From Pseudideonella sakaiensis (GTDB taxonomy: Bacteria > Pseudomonadota > Gammaproteobacteria > Burkholderiales > Burkholderiaceae_C), in NCBI RefSeq assembly GCF_001293525.1, contig NZ_BBYR01000007.1:1-64000 (forward strand): a stretch of DNA of 64,000 nucleotides, written 5' to 3'. The notes below the pieces were generated by a model that was not told the DNA's origin, did no database searches, and was given only the letters and a program-made list of their open reading frames with translations. Shown in pieces: positions 15,685 through 24,545 of the stretch (positions are counted from its first letter, which is position 1; the number at the start of each line of letters is the position of its first letter). Both the position numbers and the translations under genes were made by a program.

Positions 15685-15763
15685 GCCTGTCCGGTGCCGG
15701 ACAGGCCTGTCCGATCCATCGGACGCCGGTGGTCACCGGGCCGGATGTCCCAGCGGCGGGACA
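15685..15763. promoter_or_regulatory. Three palindromic activator sites (TGTCC-N6/8-GGACA)
   Basis: Three inverted repeats share half-site TGTCC. Site 1: GCCTGTCCGG-TG-CCGGACAGGC (15685-15706, perfect). Site 2: GTCCGAT-CC-ATCGGAC (15709-15724). Site 3: TGTCCC-AGCGGC-GGGACA (15746-15763). They lie about 95-190 bp upstream of the sigma-54 promoter, the right distance for an upstream activating sequence, and upstream of the activator gene as well. Confidence 0.7.
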
Positions 15764-15903
15764 CCGGCCCGCGCCGGCCCAGGGATCCTCCGATTGACCG
15801 GCGCCGCTGCGCTCCGCTCCAATCGGCCCCGGATCACGCCTGCCGTCCGACCGCGCGAGCTTCGCGCGGCGGGCCTGCGACAACGAAGGCTGCGGGAACC
15901 CTG

Positions 15904-17904
15904 ATGACGCCGGGATCGAGCCCCTACGTGGGCTTCAGCAAGGACCTGCGGGGCGTGCGCCAGCTGTGGGAGCGCTTCAACGCCGGCCTGGTCGACGTGG
16001 AGGCCTGCCGCACCCCCTACCACCGGCTGCTGCTCGACGAGTGGCGGCGCTGCACCGCGCTCGGCGTCGACGTGGCGATGTCGCGCGGGCGCCGCCTGGA
16101 CGATGCGGCGTTCCGCCAGCGCCGCGAGGCCGAGCAGCTGCTGCTGGAGACCTCGGTCCCGATCGTGCAGGACGTCGCGCATTACCTGCAGGACGTGCCC
16201 GGCATCATGATCCTGGCCGAGCGCACCGGCACCGTGCTCCACATCACCGGCAACCCGCGGGTGCGCGAGCGCGCGGCGGCCCACTCGGGCATCGTCGTCG
16301 GCTCCGAATGGACGGAGGGCGCCGCCGGAACCAACGGCATGGGGACCGCGCTGTCGATGGGCCGGCCGGTGCACGTGTTCGCGACCGAGCACTTCTGCGA
16401 GCGCTGGCACGCCTGGTCGTGCGCCGCGGCGCCGATCTTCGACACCGACGGTCGGACCGTACTCGGCATCATCGACTTCACCACCGTGGAGTCCGATTTC
16501 CGCGACCAGGCGCTGGGGCTGGCGGTGTCGGTGGCGAACTCCATCCAGGCCCGCATGGCGCTGCACCGCGAGCTCGAGCGGCGGCGGCTGCTGAGCAGCT
16601 TCAGCGAGACCGTGCGCCACTATCCGCACGACGACGTGCTGGCGCTGGACCCGCTGGGCCGGCCGGTGATGCACACGCCGAGCGAGCGCTGCCGGCAGAT
16701 CGCCGAGCGCTGGCGCCACGGCAGTGCCGACGCGGCGGACCGGGTGCAGTCGCGCACCGAGGTCCGCGCCCCCGGGACCGGCGCCTGCATCGGCTCGATC
16801 GTGCTGCTGGCCCGGCCGGCCGGCTACCAGAAGGTGTTCCGGCCGGACGAGCGGCCGCCGCCGGTGGCCGCCGCGGAGCCGGTCACCCGCTTCGGCGAGT
16901 TCGCGACCGGCGACGCCGAGACCCGGCGCATGCTCGAGGACCTGCGGCGCATCGCGGCCGCCGACGTCAACCTGCTGATCATCGGCGAGACGGGCACCGG
17001 CAAGGAGTTGCTGGCCCGCCACGTGCACGCCTGCAGCCGCCGCAGCCACGAGCCCTACCTGGCCGTGAACTGCGGCGCCATCAGCGCCGAGCTGATGGAG
17101 AGCAGCTTCTTCGGCTACGTGAAGGGCGCGTTTTCCGGGGCCGATCCGCGCGGCCGCGCCGGCTACTTCGAATCCGCCCGCGGCGGGACCCTGTTCCTCG
17201 ACGAGGTCGGGGAGCTGCCGGCCGCGATGCAGGCCGCGCTGCTGCGCGTGCTCGAGGACGGCAGCTTCCAGCGCGTCGGCTCCTGCGAGACGCGCACCGC
17301 CACCTGCCGCATCATCGCGGCGACGCACCGCGACCTCGGGCAGCTGATCGCGCAGGGACGCTTCCGCCAGGACCTGTACTTCCGGCTCAAGGTCGTGCAG
17401 CGCACGATCAAGCCGCTGCGCGAACGGCCCGGCGACATCCGGCTGCTGGCCGAGCAGTTCGCGCAGAGCCTGGGCCTCAAGCACGGCGTCGCCGCGCCGA
17501 CCCTCACGCCCGACGCCCATGCGGCGCTCGCCCGCTACCCCTGGCCCGGCAATGCCCGCGAGCTGCGCAATGCGATCGAGGTGGCCACGCTGGCCGCCGA
17601 CGGCTGCATCGACACCGGCTGCCTGCCGCCCGAGGTGCTGCGCGGCGGCAGCGACGGCGCCACCGCCGGGCCCGACCCGGCCCTGGCGCGTCCGGCGGAA
17701 AGCCTGGCCTCGCTGCGCGAGATCGAACGCCAGATCATCGTGGGCATGCTGCGCAAGTACCGCCAGGTGAGCGTGGTCGCCCAGCGCCTGGGCCTGGCGC
17801 GCTCGACGCTCTACCGCAAGTTCGCGGAGCTGGACATCCGCCAGGCCGAGTTCCTCGGCAGCGCGCCCGACCCGGCGGCCGACGAGCCGCCGCCGCAGCG
17901 CTGA
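15904..17904 (+). CDS. Sigma-54-dependent activator, AcoR-like
   Basis: A 666-residue enhancer-binding protein. The N-terminal half holds a GAF-type sensor domain (about 70-240, with WTEGAAGTNGMGTAL). The AAA+ domain runs from about 335 to 560, with Walker A GETGTGKE (361-368) and a sigma-54 contact loop GAFSGA at 408-413, where most relatives have GAFTGA. A Fis-type helix-turn-helix is at the end (VSVVAQRLGLARSTLYRKF). AcoR-like proteins respond to ketones, alcohols or related small molecules. It is divergent from the monooxygenase operon and the three palindromes lie between. The ATG at 15904 is chosen because the conserved N-terminus starts there. Confidence 0.9.
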   Translation: MTPGSSPYVGFSKDLRGVRQLWERFNAGLVDVEACRTPYHRLLLDEWRRCTALGVDVAMSRGRRLDDAAFRQRREAEQLLLETSVPIVQDVAHYLQDVPGIMILAERTGTVLHITGNPRVRERAAAHSGIVVGSEWTEGAAGTNGMGTALSMGRPVHVFATEHFCERWHAWSCAAAPIFDTDGRTVLGIIDFTTVESDFRDQALGLAVSVANSIQARMALHRELERRRLLSSFSETVRHYPHDDVLALDPLGRPVMHTPSERCRQIAERWRHGSADAADRVQSRTEVRAPGTGACIGSIVLLARPAGYQKVFRPDERPPPVAAAEPVTRFGEFATGDAETRRMLEDLRRIAAADVNLLIIGETGTGKELLARHVHACSRRSHEPYLAVNCGAISAELMESSFFGYVKGAFSGADPRGRAGYFESARGGTLFLDEVGELPAAMQAALLRVLEDGSFQRVGSCETRTATCRIIAATHRDLGQLIAQGRFRQDLYFRLKVVQRTIKPLRERPGDIRLLAEQFAQSLGLKHGVAAPTLTPDAHAALARYPWPGNARELRNAIEVATLAADGCIDTGCLPPEVLRGGSDGATAGPDPALARPAESLASLREIERQIIVGMLRKYRQVSVVAQRLGLARSTLYRKFAELDIRQAEFLGSAPDPAADEPPPQR

Positions 17905-17928
17905 CGCGGGAGGCCGGGCCGGCCGCGC

Positions 17929-18444
17929 TCAGCGGGGCGCGGGCCGCAGCCCGAACGGATCCCGCGGGTCGTCGCCGGCCGGCGCGACGGGGTCGCCCCA
18001 CTTGTAGATGCCGCTGGCGCGCGCCACCACCTCGGCGCCGACGAACAGCAGCCCCTGCACGAAGAGCAGCGTCCGGGTGGAGCGCACCACGGTGCCCAGG
18101 CCCTCGAGCCAGCTGCCGCGCCCGACCGGGGCCACGAAGTCGGTCTGCAGGCTCACCGTGGGGGTGAAGCGCCGCGCGATGCCCAGGTCGTACATCGCGG
18201 TGTAGGGCAGGACCATGTCCGCGAAGGTGGCCAGCATGCCGCCGTGGCACTGCGCGGCGGGATTGCAGTGCCGTGCCTCCACCCGCATCGCCAGCACCAG
18301 CTGGTCGTCGCGCCAGGCGCCGTACAGCGGCCCGTTCGCGGCGACGAAGGGGCCGCCCACGTCCACCGGCCGGAAGCCGGCCGGGACGCCGCTCGGCCCC
18401 GCGGGGCGCGGCGGGCCGGCGGCCGGACCGGCCGCGGCCGTCAT
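17929..18444 (-). CDS. PaaI-like hotdog thioesterase
   Basis: A 171-residue hotdog-fold acyl-CoA thioesterase. Family signatures are NPAAQCHGGMLATFADM (ligand-binding HGG) and VSLQTDFVAPVGRGSWLEG. PaaI-type enzymes release CoA from dead-end hydroxyphenylacetyl- or acyl-CoA esters in aromatic pathways. Its start overlaps the stop of the MaoC gene by 4 nt, so it is the last gene of the minus-strand operon that begins at 24363. Confidence 0.85.
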   Translation of the reverse strand: MTAAAGPAAGPPRPAGPSGVPAGFRPVDVGGPFVAANGPLYGAWRDDQLVLAMRVEARHCNPAAQCHGGMLATFADMVLPYTAMYDLGIARRFTPTVSLQTDFVAPVGRGSWLEGLGTVVRSTRTLLFVQGLLFVGAEVVARASGIYKWGDPVAPAGDDPRDPFGLRPAPR

Positions 18445-18959
18445 GCCGCGCGCCCCGCGAGCATGCGGCGCGCGTCGTAGGTCATCACCTGCTCGCCGCG
18501 CTGGTTGTAGACGTCGATGCGCGAATCGACGATGGCGCGGTGGCCCTTCGAGGTCGGCCGGATGCCGGTGACCTCGACCACCGCCCACACCGAGTCGCCG
18601 ACGAAGACCGGCGCCAGCGCCTTCTGCACCAGCTCCAGCATCGCCAGGCCGGTGCCCTGGATCATCGACTGGAACAGCAGCCCCTCGATCAGGGTGTAGG
18701 TCAGGGCGGCCGGCACCACGCGGCCGCCGATGGCGCCCGACTCGGCGCTGTAGTCGGCGTCGATGAAGATCGCCTCCAGCATGCCGGTGACGTTGATGAA
18801 GTTGACCAGGTCGGTCTCCGTCACCGTGCGGCGGAAGGTGCGCATGCGCTGGCCGACGTGGAGGTCCTGGAAATACATCCCCTGGCCGAACCTCGGCAGT
18901 TCGGCATCCTGCGCGCTGGCGCTGCGCGGGCCCGGGCGGGCGGCATCGTGGGTGCTCAT
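18441..18959 (-). CDS. MaoC-like (R)-specific enoyl-CoA hydratase
   Basis: A 172-residue MaoC/hotdog hydratase. Conserved blocks are TETDLVNFINVTGMLEAIF and GGRVVPAALTYTLIEGLLF. The usual catalytic D-x5-H of this fold is not obvious, so the activity may differ from a classic (R)-hydratase. It overlaps the aldehyde dehydrogenase stop by 4 nt (ATGA). In PaaZ a MaoC domain and an aldehyde dehydrogenase are fused and open the oxepin-CoA ring; here they are separate but adjacent genes. Confidence 0.75.
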   Translation of the reverse strand: MSTHDAARPGPRSASAQDAELPRFGQGMYFQDLHVGQRMRTFRRTVTETDLVNFINVTGMLEAIFIDADYSAESGAIGGRVVPAALTYTLIEGLLFQSMIQGTGLAMLELVQKALAPVFVGDSVWAVVEVTGIRPTSKGHRAIVDSRIDVYNQRGEQVMTYDARRMLAGRAA

Positions 18960-20380
18960 GGCTGGGCCTTTCGCTGGATCGCCTTGACTTCGAGGAACTC
19001 GGCATAGCCCCAGCGGCCGTACTCGCGGCCGTTGCCCGACTGCTTGTAGCCGCCGAAGGGCGCCAGCAGGTTGAAGGCGCCGCCGTTGATATCCACCTGT
19101 CCGGTGCGCATGCGCCGCGCGACGGCCCAGGCGCGGTCTTCGTCGGCCGACCACACCGCGCCGCCGAGGCCGTAGGGGCTGTCGTTGGCGATGCGGACCG
19201 CGTCGTCCTCGTCGGCATAGGCCAGCAGCGTGAGCACCGGCCCGAACACCTCTTCGCGGGCCACCGCGGCGTCCGGCGTGGCCACCAGCACCGTGGGTTG
19301 CACGAAGTAGCCCGTGTCCAGGCCCTCGGGCGCCTCGGCGCCGCCGGTGACCCGCTCGGCGCCCTCGGCCAGCGCGCGGCGGATGTGGCCGGTGACCCGC
19401 TCGCGCTGTGCGGCCGAGGCGACGGGCCCGAGCCGCGTCGTCGGCGCGCGCGGGTCGCCCACGACGTAGCCGGCAGCAGCCTGCCGGGCCAGCGCCTTGG
19501 CCTCCTCGAGCCGCTCACGCGGCACCAGCAGCCGGGTGTGGGCGAGGCAGGTCTGGCCCGAGTTCAGGAAGCAGGAGCCCAGCGTGGCCTTCACCGCCTG
19601 CGCGAGGTCGGCATCGGGCAGCACGATGGCGGCCGACTTGCCCCCCAGTTCGAGCGACACCCGCTTCACGGTCTCCGCGCCCAGCGCGGCCACGCGCCGC
19701 CCGGCGCGCGTCGAGCCGGTGAAGGACAGCATGTCCACGTCCGGGTGCGCAGCCAGGGCCTCGCCGACCTCGCTGCCCAGCCCGCTGACGAGGTTGAAGA
19801 CGCCGGGCGGACAGCCGGCCTGCTCGAGCACCTCGGCCAGCGCATAGGCGGTCAGCGGTGCCATCTCGCTCGGCTTGAGCACCACCGTGCACCCGGCTGC
19901 GAGCGCCGGTGCCACCTTGTGCGTCACCTGGATCAGCGGGAAGTTCCACGGCGTGATGCAGGCGACCACGCCGATGGGTTCGTGCACCACCGTCGAGTGG
20001 CCGACCGCTTCCTCGTGGCGGAACGCGCGCGCCACGCCGGCGTAGTGGCGCCAGCTCGCGATGGCGTTGTTGACCTGGATGAGGCGGGCCAGCTTGCGCG
20101 GCATGCCGACCTCCTGGGTGATGAGGTCGGCCAGCGCGTCGGCGCGCGCCTCCAGGCCGTCGGCCACGCGCTCGAGCAGCGCTGCGCGCTCCTCGAGCGG
20201 CCGCGCCGACCAGGCGGCGAAGGCCTGGCGCGCGGCCTGCACCCCCGCGTCGGCCTCGGCGGCGGTGCCGCACGGTACGCGCGCCACCACGGCTTCCGTG
20301 GTCGGGTCGGTCACCGGCAGCGTCTCGGCGCGCTGCGGCGCCTGCCAGCGCCCGGCGATGTAGTGTCCCTGCGGCGTCAT
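18956..20380 (-). CDS. NAD(P)+-dependent aldehyde dehydrogenase
   Basis: A 474-residue aldehyde dehydrogenase. The Rossmann and active-site motifs are present: ITPWNFPL, FTGSTRAGRR, the general-base Glu in LELGGKSA and the nucleophile Cys in NSGQTCLAH. It oxidises an aldehyde to the acid or CoA ester. It overlaps the preceding ferritin-like gene by 4 nt and the following MaoC gene by 4 nt, so the three are translationally coupled. Confidence 0.9.
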   Translation of the reverse strand: MTPQGHYIAGRWQAPQRAETLPVTDPTTEAVVARVPCGTAAEADAGVQAARQAFAAWSARPLEERAALLERVADGLEARADALADLITQEVGMPRKLARLIQVNNAIASWRHYAGVARAFRHEEAVGHSTVVHEPIGVVACITPWNFPLIQVTHKVAPALAAGCTVVLKPSEMAPLTAYALAEVLEQAGCPPGVFNLVSGLGSEVGEALAAHPDVDMLSFTGSTRAGRRVAALGAETVKRVSLELGGKSAAIVLPDADLAQAVKATLGSCFLNSGQTCLAHTRLLVPRERLEEAKALARQAAAGYVVGDPRAPTTRLGPVASAAQRERVTGHIRRALAEGAERVTGGAEAPEGLDTGYFVQPTVLVATPDAAVAREEVFGPVLTLLAYADEDDAVRIANDSPYGLGGAVWSADEDRAWAVARRMRTGQVDINGGAFNLLAPFGGYKQSGNGREYGRWGYAEFLEVKAIQRKAQP

Positions 20381-21873
20381 GCGGCCTCCGCGACGGGCAT
20401 GTCCACGCGGTAGCGGCCGCGCACGCCGTGTGCGAGGTCGGGCAGGCGCAGGCCGAGGGCCGGCAGGTCCTCGCGCAGCAGCTCGACGAAGACGCGCCGG
20501 CACTCGGCGTTCGATGCCGTCTTGAGGCCGGCCTCGAAGCAGGCCGATTCGTTGCGCGAGCCGTCCGCGCCGAACACGTCCAGCGCGTGGCCGATGCAGG
20601 CGTCCAGCGCGCGCTGGCCCGCCGAATGCACCGCCCAGGTCGGCGCCTGGCGCAGCCGCGCCAGCCAGGCCTCGGCCAGCTGCTCCTGCCCCTCGTAGTG
20701 CACGCCGGCCCAGACCGCCAGCGGGATCAGCGACGAGCCGAAGCTGGCCAGCGACGCCGCCTGCTGCGCGCGCGCGGCCACGTACTGGTGCACCGCCATG
20801 CCCTCCCAGTTCTGCGGCATCTCCTGCTTCAGGAAGTCCACCTTGAGCGGTGCCTCGCGCGAGCGCTCGGCCTCGGTGGCGATCGGGTTCGGGTCCACGT
20901 CGAGCTCGCGCAGCATCCGCGCCAGCTGCAGGCCCCAGGCCCGGTCCTGGCGCATCTGCTGGGCCACCTCGAGCTTCAGCGTGGGCGTCGGCGCAATGAA
21001 CACGCCCCACTCGTTCTGGCGCGCGTACTTGGCGGTCATCCAGCCCGCGATCAGGCGCGCGGCGAGCGGCCGGTGGCGCGCGGGGAAGTCCGCCACCTCC
21101 AGGTACATGCCGAAGTCGGTCGTGCTCTCGGCCGGGTAGGCGCCGCGGATGCCCTGCCAGCGCGCGTCCGGCATCTTCAGTCCCAGCGCATCGAGGTCGC
21201 GCTCGAGCGAGGTGACCCAGAGCGCGCGCGACTGGTTGTTGGTCAGGGTCTTCACGCCCAGCTCGAGGTAGCGCTTCTCGTTCGGCGTGCCCACGCCGCC
21301 GAAGATGTCGAGGCAGGACGGGTAGAACTTGTCGACGGCGGCCTGGCAGGCCTCGGCCTGGCCCTCCTTCATCAGCCGCTGCGCGTAGCTCACGCCCATC
21401 GCCGTGTGGCCGAGGGCCTCGTCGATGTAGTTCTTCGCGTTCCACACCGCCAGCGGGATGTAGCTGGATCCCAGGCCGCCGATCGACTGGATGCCGCCGG
21501 TGCGCTCGGCGAGCACGCGCGTCATCGAGCGCTCGACCCAGTCCTCCATCGGCATCTTGAAGTAGTCGAGCTTGCGGTCGCCGGCCGACACCGAGGCCTC
21601 GGCCTGCGCGATCAGCGGCGCCGGGTCGACGCCCATGTCCTCCAGGATGCGGGCCACGCCCAGGCCGTGGGCCTTCTCCTGCATCATCTGCAGGTCCAGC
21701 CAGGTCTTGTCTTCCACGGTGGGGCAGACGGCACTGACGCGGTCGGGCGCGTCGGCGTACTCCGACTGCAGCTGCACGGTCAGCATCTTCACGATGTACT
21801 TGCGGGCGTCGTCCGACAGTTCGCTGGCGCGGCGGAACAGGCGACGGTCCTCGATGCGGCGGGTGAGGGTCAT
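20377..21873 (-). CDS. Tandem PaaA/PaaC-like ferritin-fold protein
   Basis: A 498-residue protein made of two homologous halves, each like the phenylacetyl-CoA epoxidase subunits PaaA/PaaC. Matching blocks are GSSYIPLAVWNAKNY (about 135-149) and GSSLIPLAVWAGVHY (about 379-393), and LKMPDARWQGIRGAY and LRLPDLAHGVRGRY. The first half keeps candidate di-iron ligands (Glu38, Glu66-x2-His69 in QEKAHG, Glu152/His156). In the second half EKAH is replaced by DRAW, so it probably lacks iron. This mimics a PaaA-PaaC heterodimer in one chain. No PaaB, PaaD or reductase PaaE gene is adjacent, so the electron donor is unknown. Confidence 0.75.
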   Translation of the reverse strand: MTLTRRIEDRRLFRRASELSDDARKYIVKMLTVQLQSEYADAPDRVSAVCPTVEDKTWLDLQMMQEKAHGLGVARILEDMGVDPAPLIAQAEASVSAGDRKLDYFKMPMEDWVERSMTRVLAERTGGIQSIGGLGSSYIPLAVWNAKNYIDEALGHTAMGVSYAQRLMKEGQAEACQAAVDKFYPSCLDIFGGVGTPNEKRYLELGVKTLTNNQSRALWVTSLERDLDALGLKMPDARWQGIRGAYPAESTTDFGMYLEVADFPARHRPLAARLIAGWMTAKYARQNEWGVFIAPTPTLKLEVAQQMRQDRAWGLQLARMLRELDVDPNPIATEAERSREAPLKVDFLKQEMPQNWEGMAVHQYVAARAQQAASLASFGSSLIPLAVWAGVHYEGQEQLAEAWLARLRQAPTWAVHSAGQRALDACIGHALDVFGADGSRNESACFEAGLKTASNAECRRVFVELLREDLPALGLRLPDLAHGVRGRYRVDMPVAEAA

Positions 21874-21934
21874 GGGGATCTCCAGGGCGGTGGGAACGGG
21901 GGAGGGGACTGCGGTGGGGGCGGCACTCGGCCGC

Positions 21935-22726
21935 TCAACGGCCCTTGAACGCCGGCGGCCGCTTCTCGGCCATCGCGGCGCGGCCTTCCTTGCGGTCCTC
22001 GGTGGCGCGCAGCAGCCCGCCGAGGTAGGTTTCCAGGCGGATCGCCTCGAACATCGGCAGCTCGCAGCCCTTCAGCACGGCCTCGCGGCCGTACTTGATG
22101 GCCAGCGGGGCCCGCGCGGCCAGCTTGGCGGCCCAGGCACGGGCCTCGTCGAGGGTGCGCTCCGGGGCGACCACGCGATTGACGAGGTTCAGGCGGAAGG
22201 CAGTCTCGGCGTCGATGCGTTCGCCCAGCAGCACGATCTCGAGCGCCGCGCTGGTGCCGGCCAGCCGGGCGATGCGCTGCGTGGCGCCGCCGGCCGGGAT
22301 CGAGCCGAAGGTGATCTCCGGCATCGCGAAGCTGGCCGCCTGCGAGGCGATGCGGAAGTCGCAGGCCAGTGCCAGCTCGAAGCCACCGCCCAGCGCCAGG
22401 CCGTTGACCGCGGCCACGGTGGCCTTGCCGGTGTTCGCGAGGGCGACGCGGAAGTCGCCCAGCCAGCGCGACTCCACCGAGTCGATCACGTCCTCGTCGA
22501 CGCTGCCGTCCTTCAGGTCGGCGCCGGCGGAGAAGGCCCGGCCGGCGCCGGTGATCACGAGCACGCGCCAGTCGGGGTCGTCGCGGAAGCGGTTGAACAC
22601 CGACGTGAGCTCGTCGCGGCAGCGCGCATTGATCGCGTTCAGCTGCTCCGGGCGGTTCAGCGTGACGGTGAGCACGCGCTCCGTGCCGTCGACCAGCAGG
22701 GTTTCGAAGCGTTCGGTGAAGTTCAT
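21935..22726 (-). CDS. Enoyl-CoA hydratase/isomerase (crotonase family)
   Basis: A 263-residue crotonase. The oxyanion-hole blocks are GRAFSAGADLKD and NGLALGGGFELALACDFRIA. The residue in the usual first glutamate region (PEITFGSIPAGGATQR) retains the family pattern. It hydrates or isomerises the product of the epoxidase-like protein, as PaaG or PaaF do. It lies 26 nt after the CoA-ligase gene and 61 nt before the ferritin-like gene on the same strand. Confidence 0.88.
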   Translation of the reverse strand: MNFTERFETLLVDGTERVLTVTLNRPEQLNAINARCRDELTSVFNRFRDDPDWRVLVITGAGRAFSAGADLKDGSVDEDVIDSVESRWLGDFRVALANTGKATVAAVNGLALGGGFELALACDFRIASQAASFAMPEITFGSIPAGGATQRIARLAGTSAALEIVLLGERIDAETAFRLNLVNRVVAPERTLDEARAWAAKLAARAPLAIKYGREAVLKGCELPMFEAIRLETYLGGLLRATEDRKEGRAAMAEKRPPAFKGR

Positions 22727-22752
22727 GGGAGGGGGCTTCCGGGTGGGTCGGG

Positions 22753-24363
22753 TCAGTGGTCGGTGGCGGCCTGGGCCGCGAGGAGGGCGGCGACGCCGCG
22801 CTTGTCCGCCTTGCCGCTGGCATTGCGGGGAATCTCGGGGAGCAGGTGCAGCTCCTTCGGCACCTTGTAGCCGGCGAGCCGGTCGCGGCAGTGCCGCACC
22901 AGGTCGCGCGGGCTCACGCTGCCGGGGGCCGTGCCGGCGTGCAGCGACACGGCGGCCACCACGGCCTCGTCCCAGTCCGGGTCGGGCCGGCCGAAGACGA
23001 CCGCGTCGGCGACCGCGCCGTGCTCGGCCAGCGCCTGCTCCACCTCGGCGGGGTGCACCGCGAGGCCGCCGGTCTTGATGATCTCCCGCTGGCGTCCGCT
23101 CAGGTGCAGCGCGCCCTCGTCATCGAGGAAGCCGACATCGCCGGTGCGCAGCCAGCCGTCGTCGGTCACCGCCGCCCGCGTGGCCGCGGCATCCTGCCAG
23201 TAGCCGTCGAAGGCCGTCGCGGTGCGCACCTGGATCTCGCCCTCGGCGTGCGCGCCCAGGCGTGCGCCGTCGGGGCCGACGATGCGGAACTCGCCGCCGA
23301 GCAGCGGGAAGCCGACGCAGTTCGAGGCCTTGGCCGCCGAGGCGTCCGTCGCCGGCTGCGCCTGCAGCGGCGCATGGCAGTAGGTCGCGAGGTTGCTCGC
23401 CTCCGTCATGCCGTAGGTCACCTCCAGCGGCAGGTGCGGGAAGCGCTGCCGCAGCGCGTCGCGCACCGGCTCGGGCAGGGCGCCGGCCGTCCACTGCAGG
23501 CCGCGCAGCGACGGCAGGGCCCGTGGCCGCGCGGCGAGCGACTGCAGCAGGGCCTTGGCGAAGGCGGTCGGATGGACGTACAGGCGCGTCGCGTCGAAAC
23601 GTTCCACCGTGTCGAGGATGCGGTCCACGTCACTGCCGTCGGGGATCACCAGCGTGCCGCCGGCCAGCAGCACGGCGAAGGGCCCGGTCAGCGAGCCGCC
23701 GGTGTGGCCCATCGGCGCACGGGCCACGAGCACGTCGTCCGGCTCGAGCCGGCGCGCCAGCATCGACAGGCCCCACACCACGCTCTGGTGCGAGCGCAGC
23801 ACGCCCTTCGGCTCGCCGGTGCTGCCGGCGGTGAAGTACATCGCGCAGGGCTCGCCGAGCGCCATCGCGGGGCGTTGCTCCAGCGGCGGCGCGGCGCGCA
23901 GCGCGGCCAGCGTCGGGCCGCCGGCGCGGGTCGGCGTCGCGCCCGCGCCGACCAGGCAGGCCGCGGTCGCGCCGGTGCGCAGCGCCTCCCAGTGCCGGGG
24001 CGACGCGACGTCGCCGAGCAGCACCGCGGCCGGCGCGGCCAGGCGGGCCGCGCGGGCCAGGTCCGAGGCGGTGGCCCGTGCACTCAGCGGCACCGCGACC
24101 GCGCCGAGCAGAACCGCGGCCCACCAGCACTCGATGAACTCGGTCCCGTTGGCGAACATCATCAGCACCCGGTCGCCGCGCCCGACGCCGTGCGCCGCGA
24201 GGCCGGCTGCGGTGCGCAGCACCCGCTCGTGCAGTGCCGCGTAGCCCAGCTCGCCGGACGGCCAGGCGATGGCGCGCCGGCCGGCGAAGCGGCGCATCGC
24301 CGACTCGAACAGGCGGCCGGCATCGAGGTGGCTGACGGAGGAGGCGACGGTGTCGTGGGGCAT
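22753..24363 (-). CDS. AMP-forming acyl-CoA synthetase
   Basis: A 536-residue adenylate-forming ligase. Motifs: P-loop YFTAGSTGEPKG, the GYWQD region, TGDVGFLDDEG, KTGGLAVHPAEVE and the catalytic Lys in NASGKADKR near the C-terminus. It activates a carboxylic acid to its CoA thioester and is the first gene of the operon. It lies behind palindromic sites thought to bind the nearby MarR protein. The acid is not identifiable; an aromatic or alicyclic acid is inferred from the paa-like partners. Confidence 0.88.
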   Translation of the reverse strand: MPHDTVASSVSHLDAGRLFESAMRRFAGRRAIAWPSGELGYAALHERVLRTAAGLAAHGVGRGDRVLMMFANGTEFIECWWAAVLLGAVAVPLSARATASDLARAARLAAPAAVLLGDVASPRHWEALRTGATAACLVGAGATPTRAGGPTLAALRAAPPLEQRPAMALGEPCAMYFTAGSTGEPKGVLRSHQSVVWGLSMLARRLEPDDVLVARAPMGHTGGSLTGPFAVLLAGGTLVIPDGSDVDRILDTVERFDATRLYVHPTAFAKALLQSLAARPRALPSLRGLQWTAGALPEPVRDALRQRFPHLPLEVTYGMTEASNLATYCHAPLQAQPATDASAAKASNCVGFPLLGGEFRIVGPDGARLGAHAEGEIQVRTATAFDGYWQDAAATRAAVTDDGWLRTGDVGFLDDEGALHLSGRQREIIKTGGLAVHPAEVEQALAEHGAVADAVVFGRPDPDWDEAVVAAVSLHAGTAPGSVSPRDLVRHCRDRLAGYKVPKELHLLPEIPRNASGKADKRGVAALLAAQAATDH

Positions 24364-24383
24364 GGGTCGGCTTCAAAGATGAG

Positions 24384-24393
24384 TAGCATGCTA
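24384..24393. promoter_or_regulatory. MarR-type operator 1 (TAGCATGCTA)
   Basis: A perfect 10-bp palindrome 20 bp upstream of the ligase ATG. The context GCATGCtAATGA is nearly identical to the palindrome before the MFS gene at 27312-27325 (GCATGCcAATGA). A MarR gene lies between the two sites. Confidence 0.55.
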
Positions 24394-24445
24394 ATGAAAA
24401 TGATCTGCATCTACCCAGGAAAAAACCCTTATTGCATCGGTAGTC

Positions 24446-24459
24446 GTTAGCAAACTAAC
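24446..24459. promoter_or_regulatory. Second inverted repeat (GTTAG-CAAA-CTAAC)
   Basis: A 5-bp inverted repeat with a 4-nt spacer in the AT-rich gap between the ligase operon and the Bug gene. It resembles operator 1 (TTAGCA.. / ..CTAA) and may serve the plus-strand Bug promoter; a weak TTGCAT/TAACAA pair overlaps it. Confidence 0.4.
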
Positions 24460-24545
24460 AATGCGGCCAGCGGCATGCATGCGCCCGGTCCACCGCCTCG
24501 GACTGTCGCGCCACGGACGAGCCGCCCCCACACTGGAGACACACC

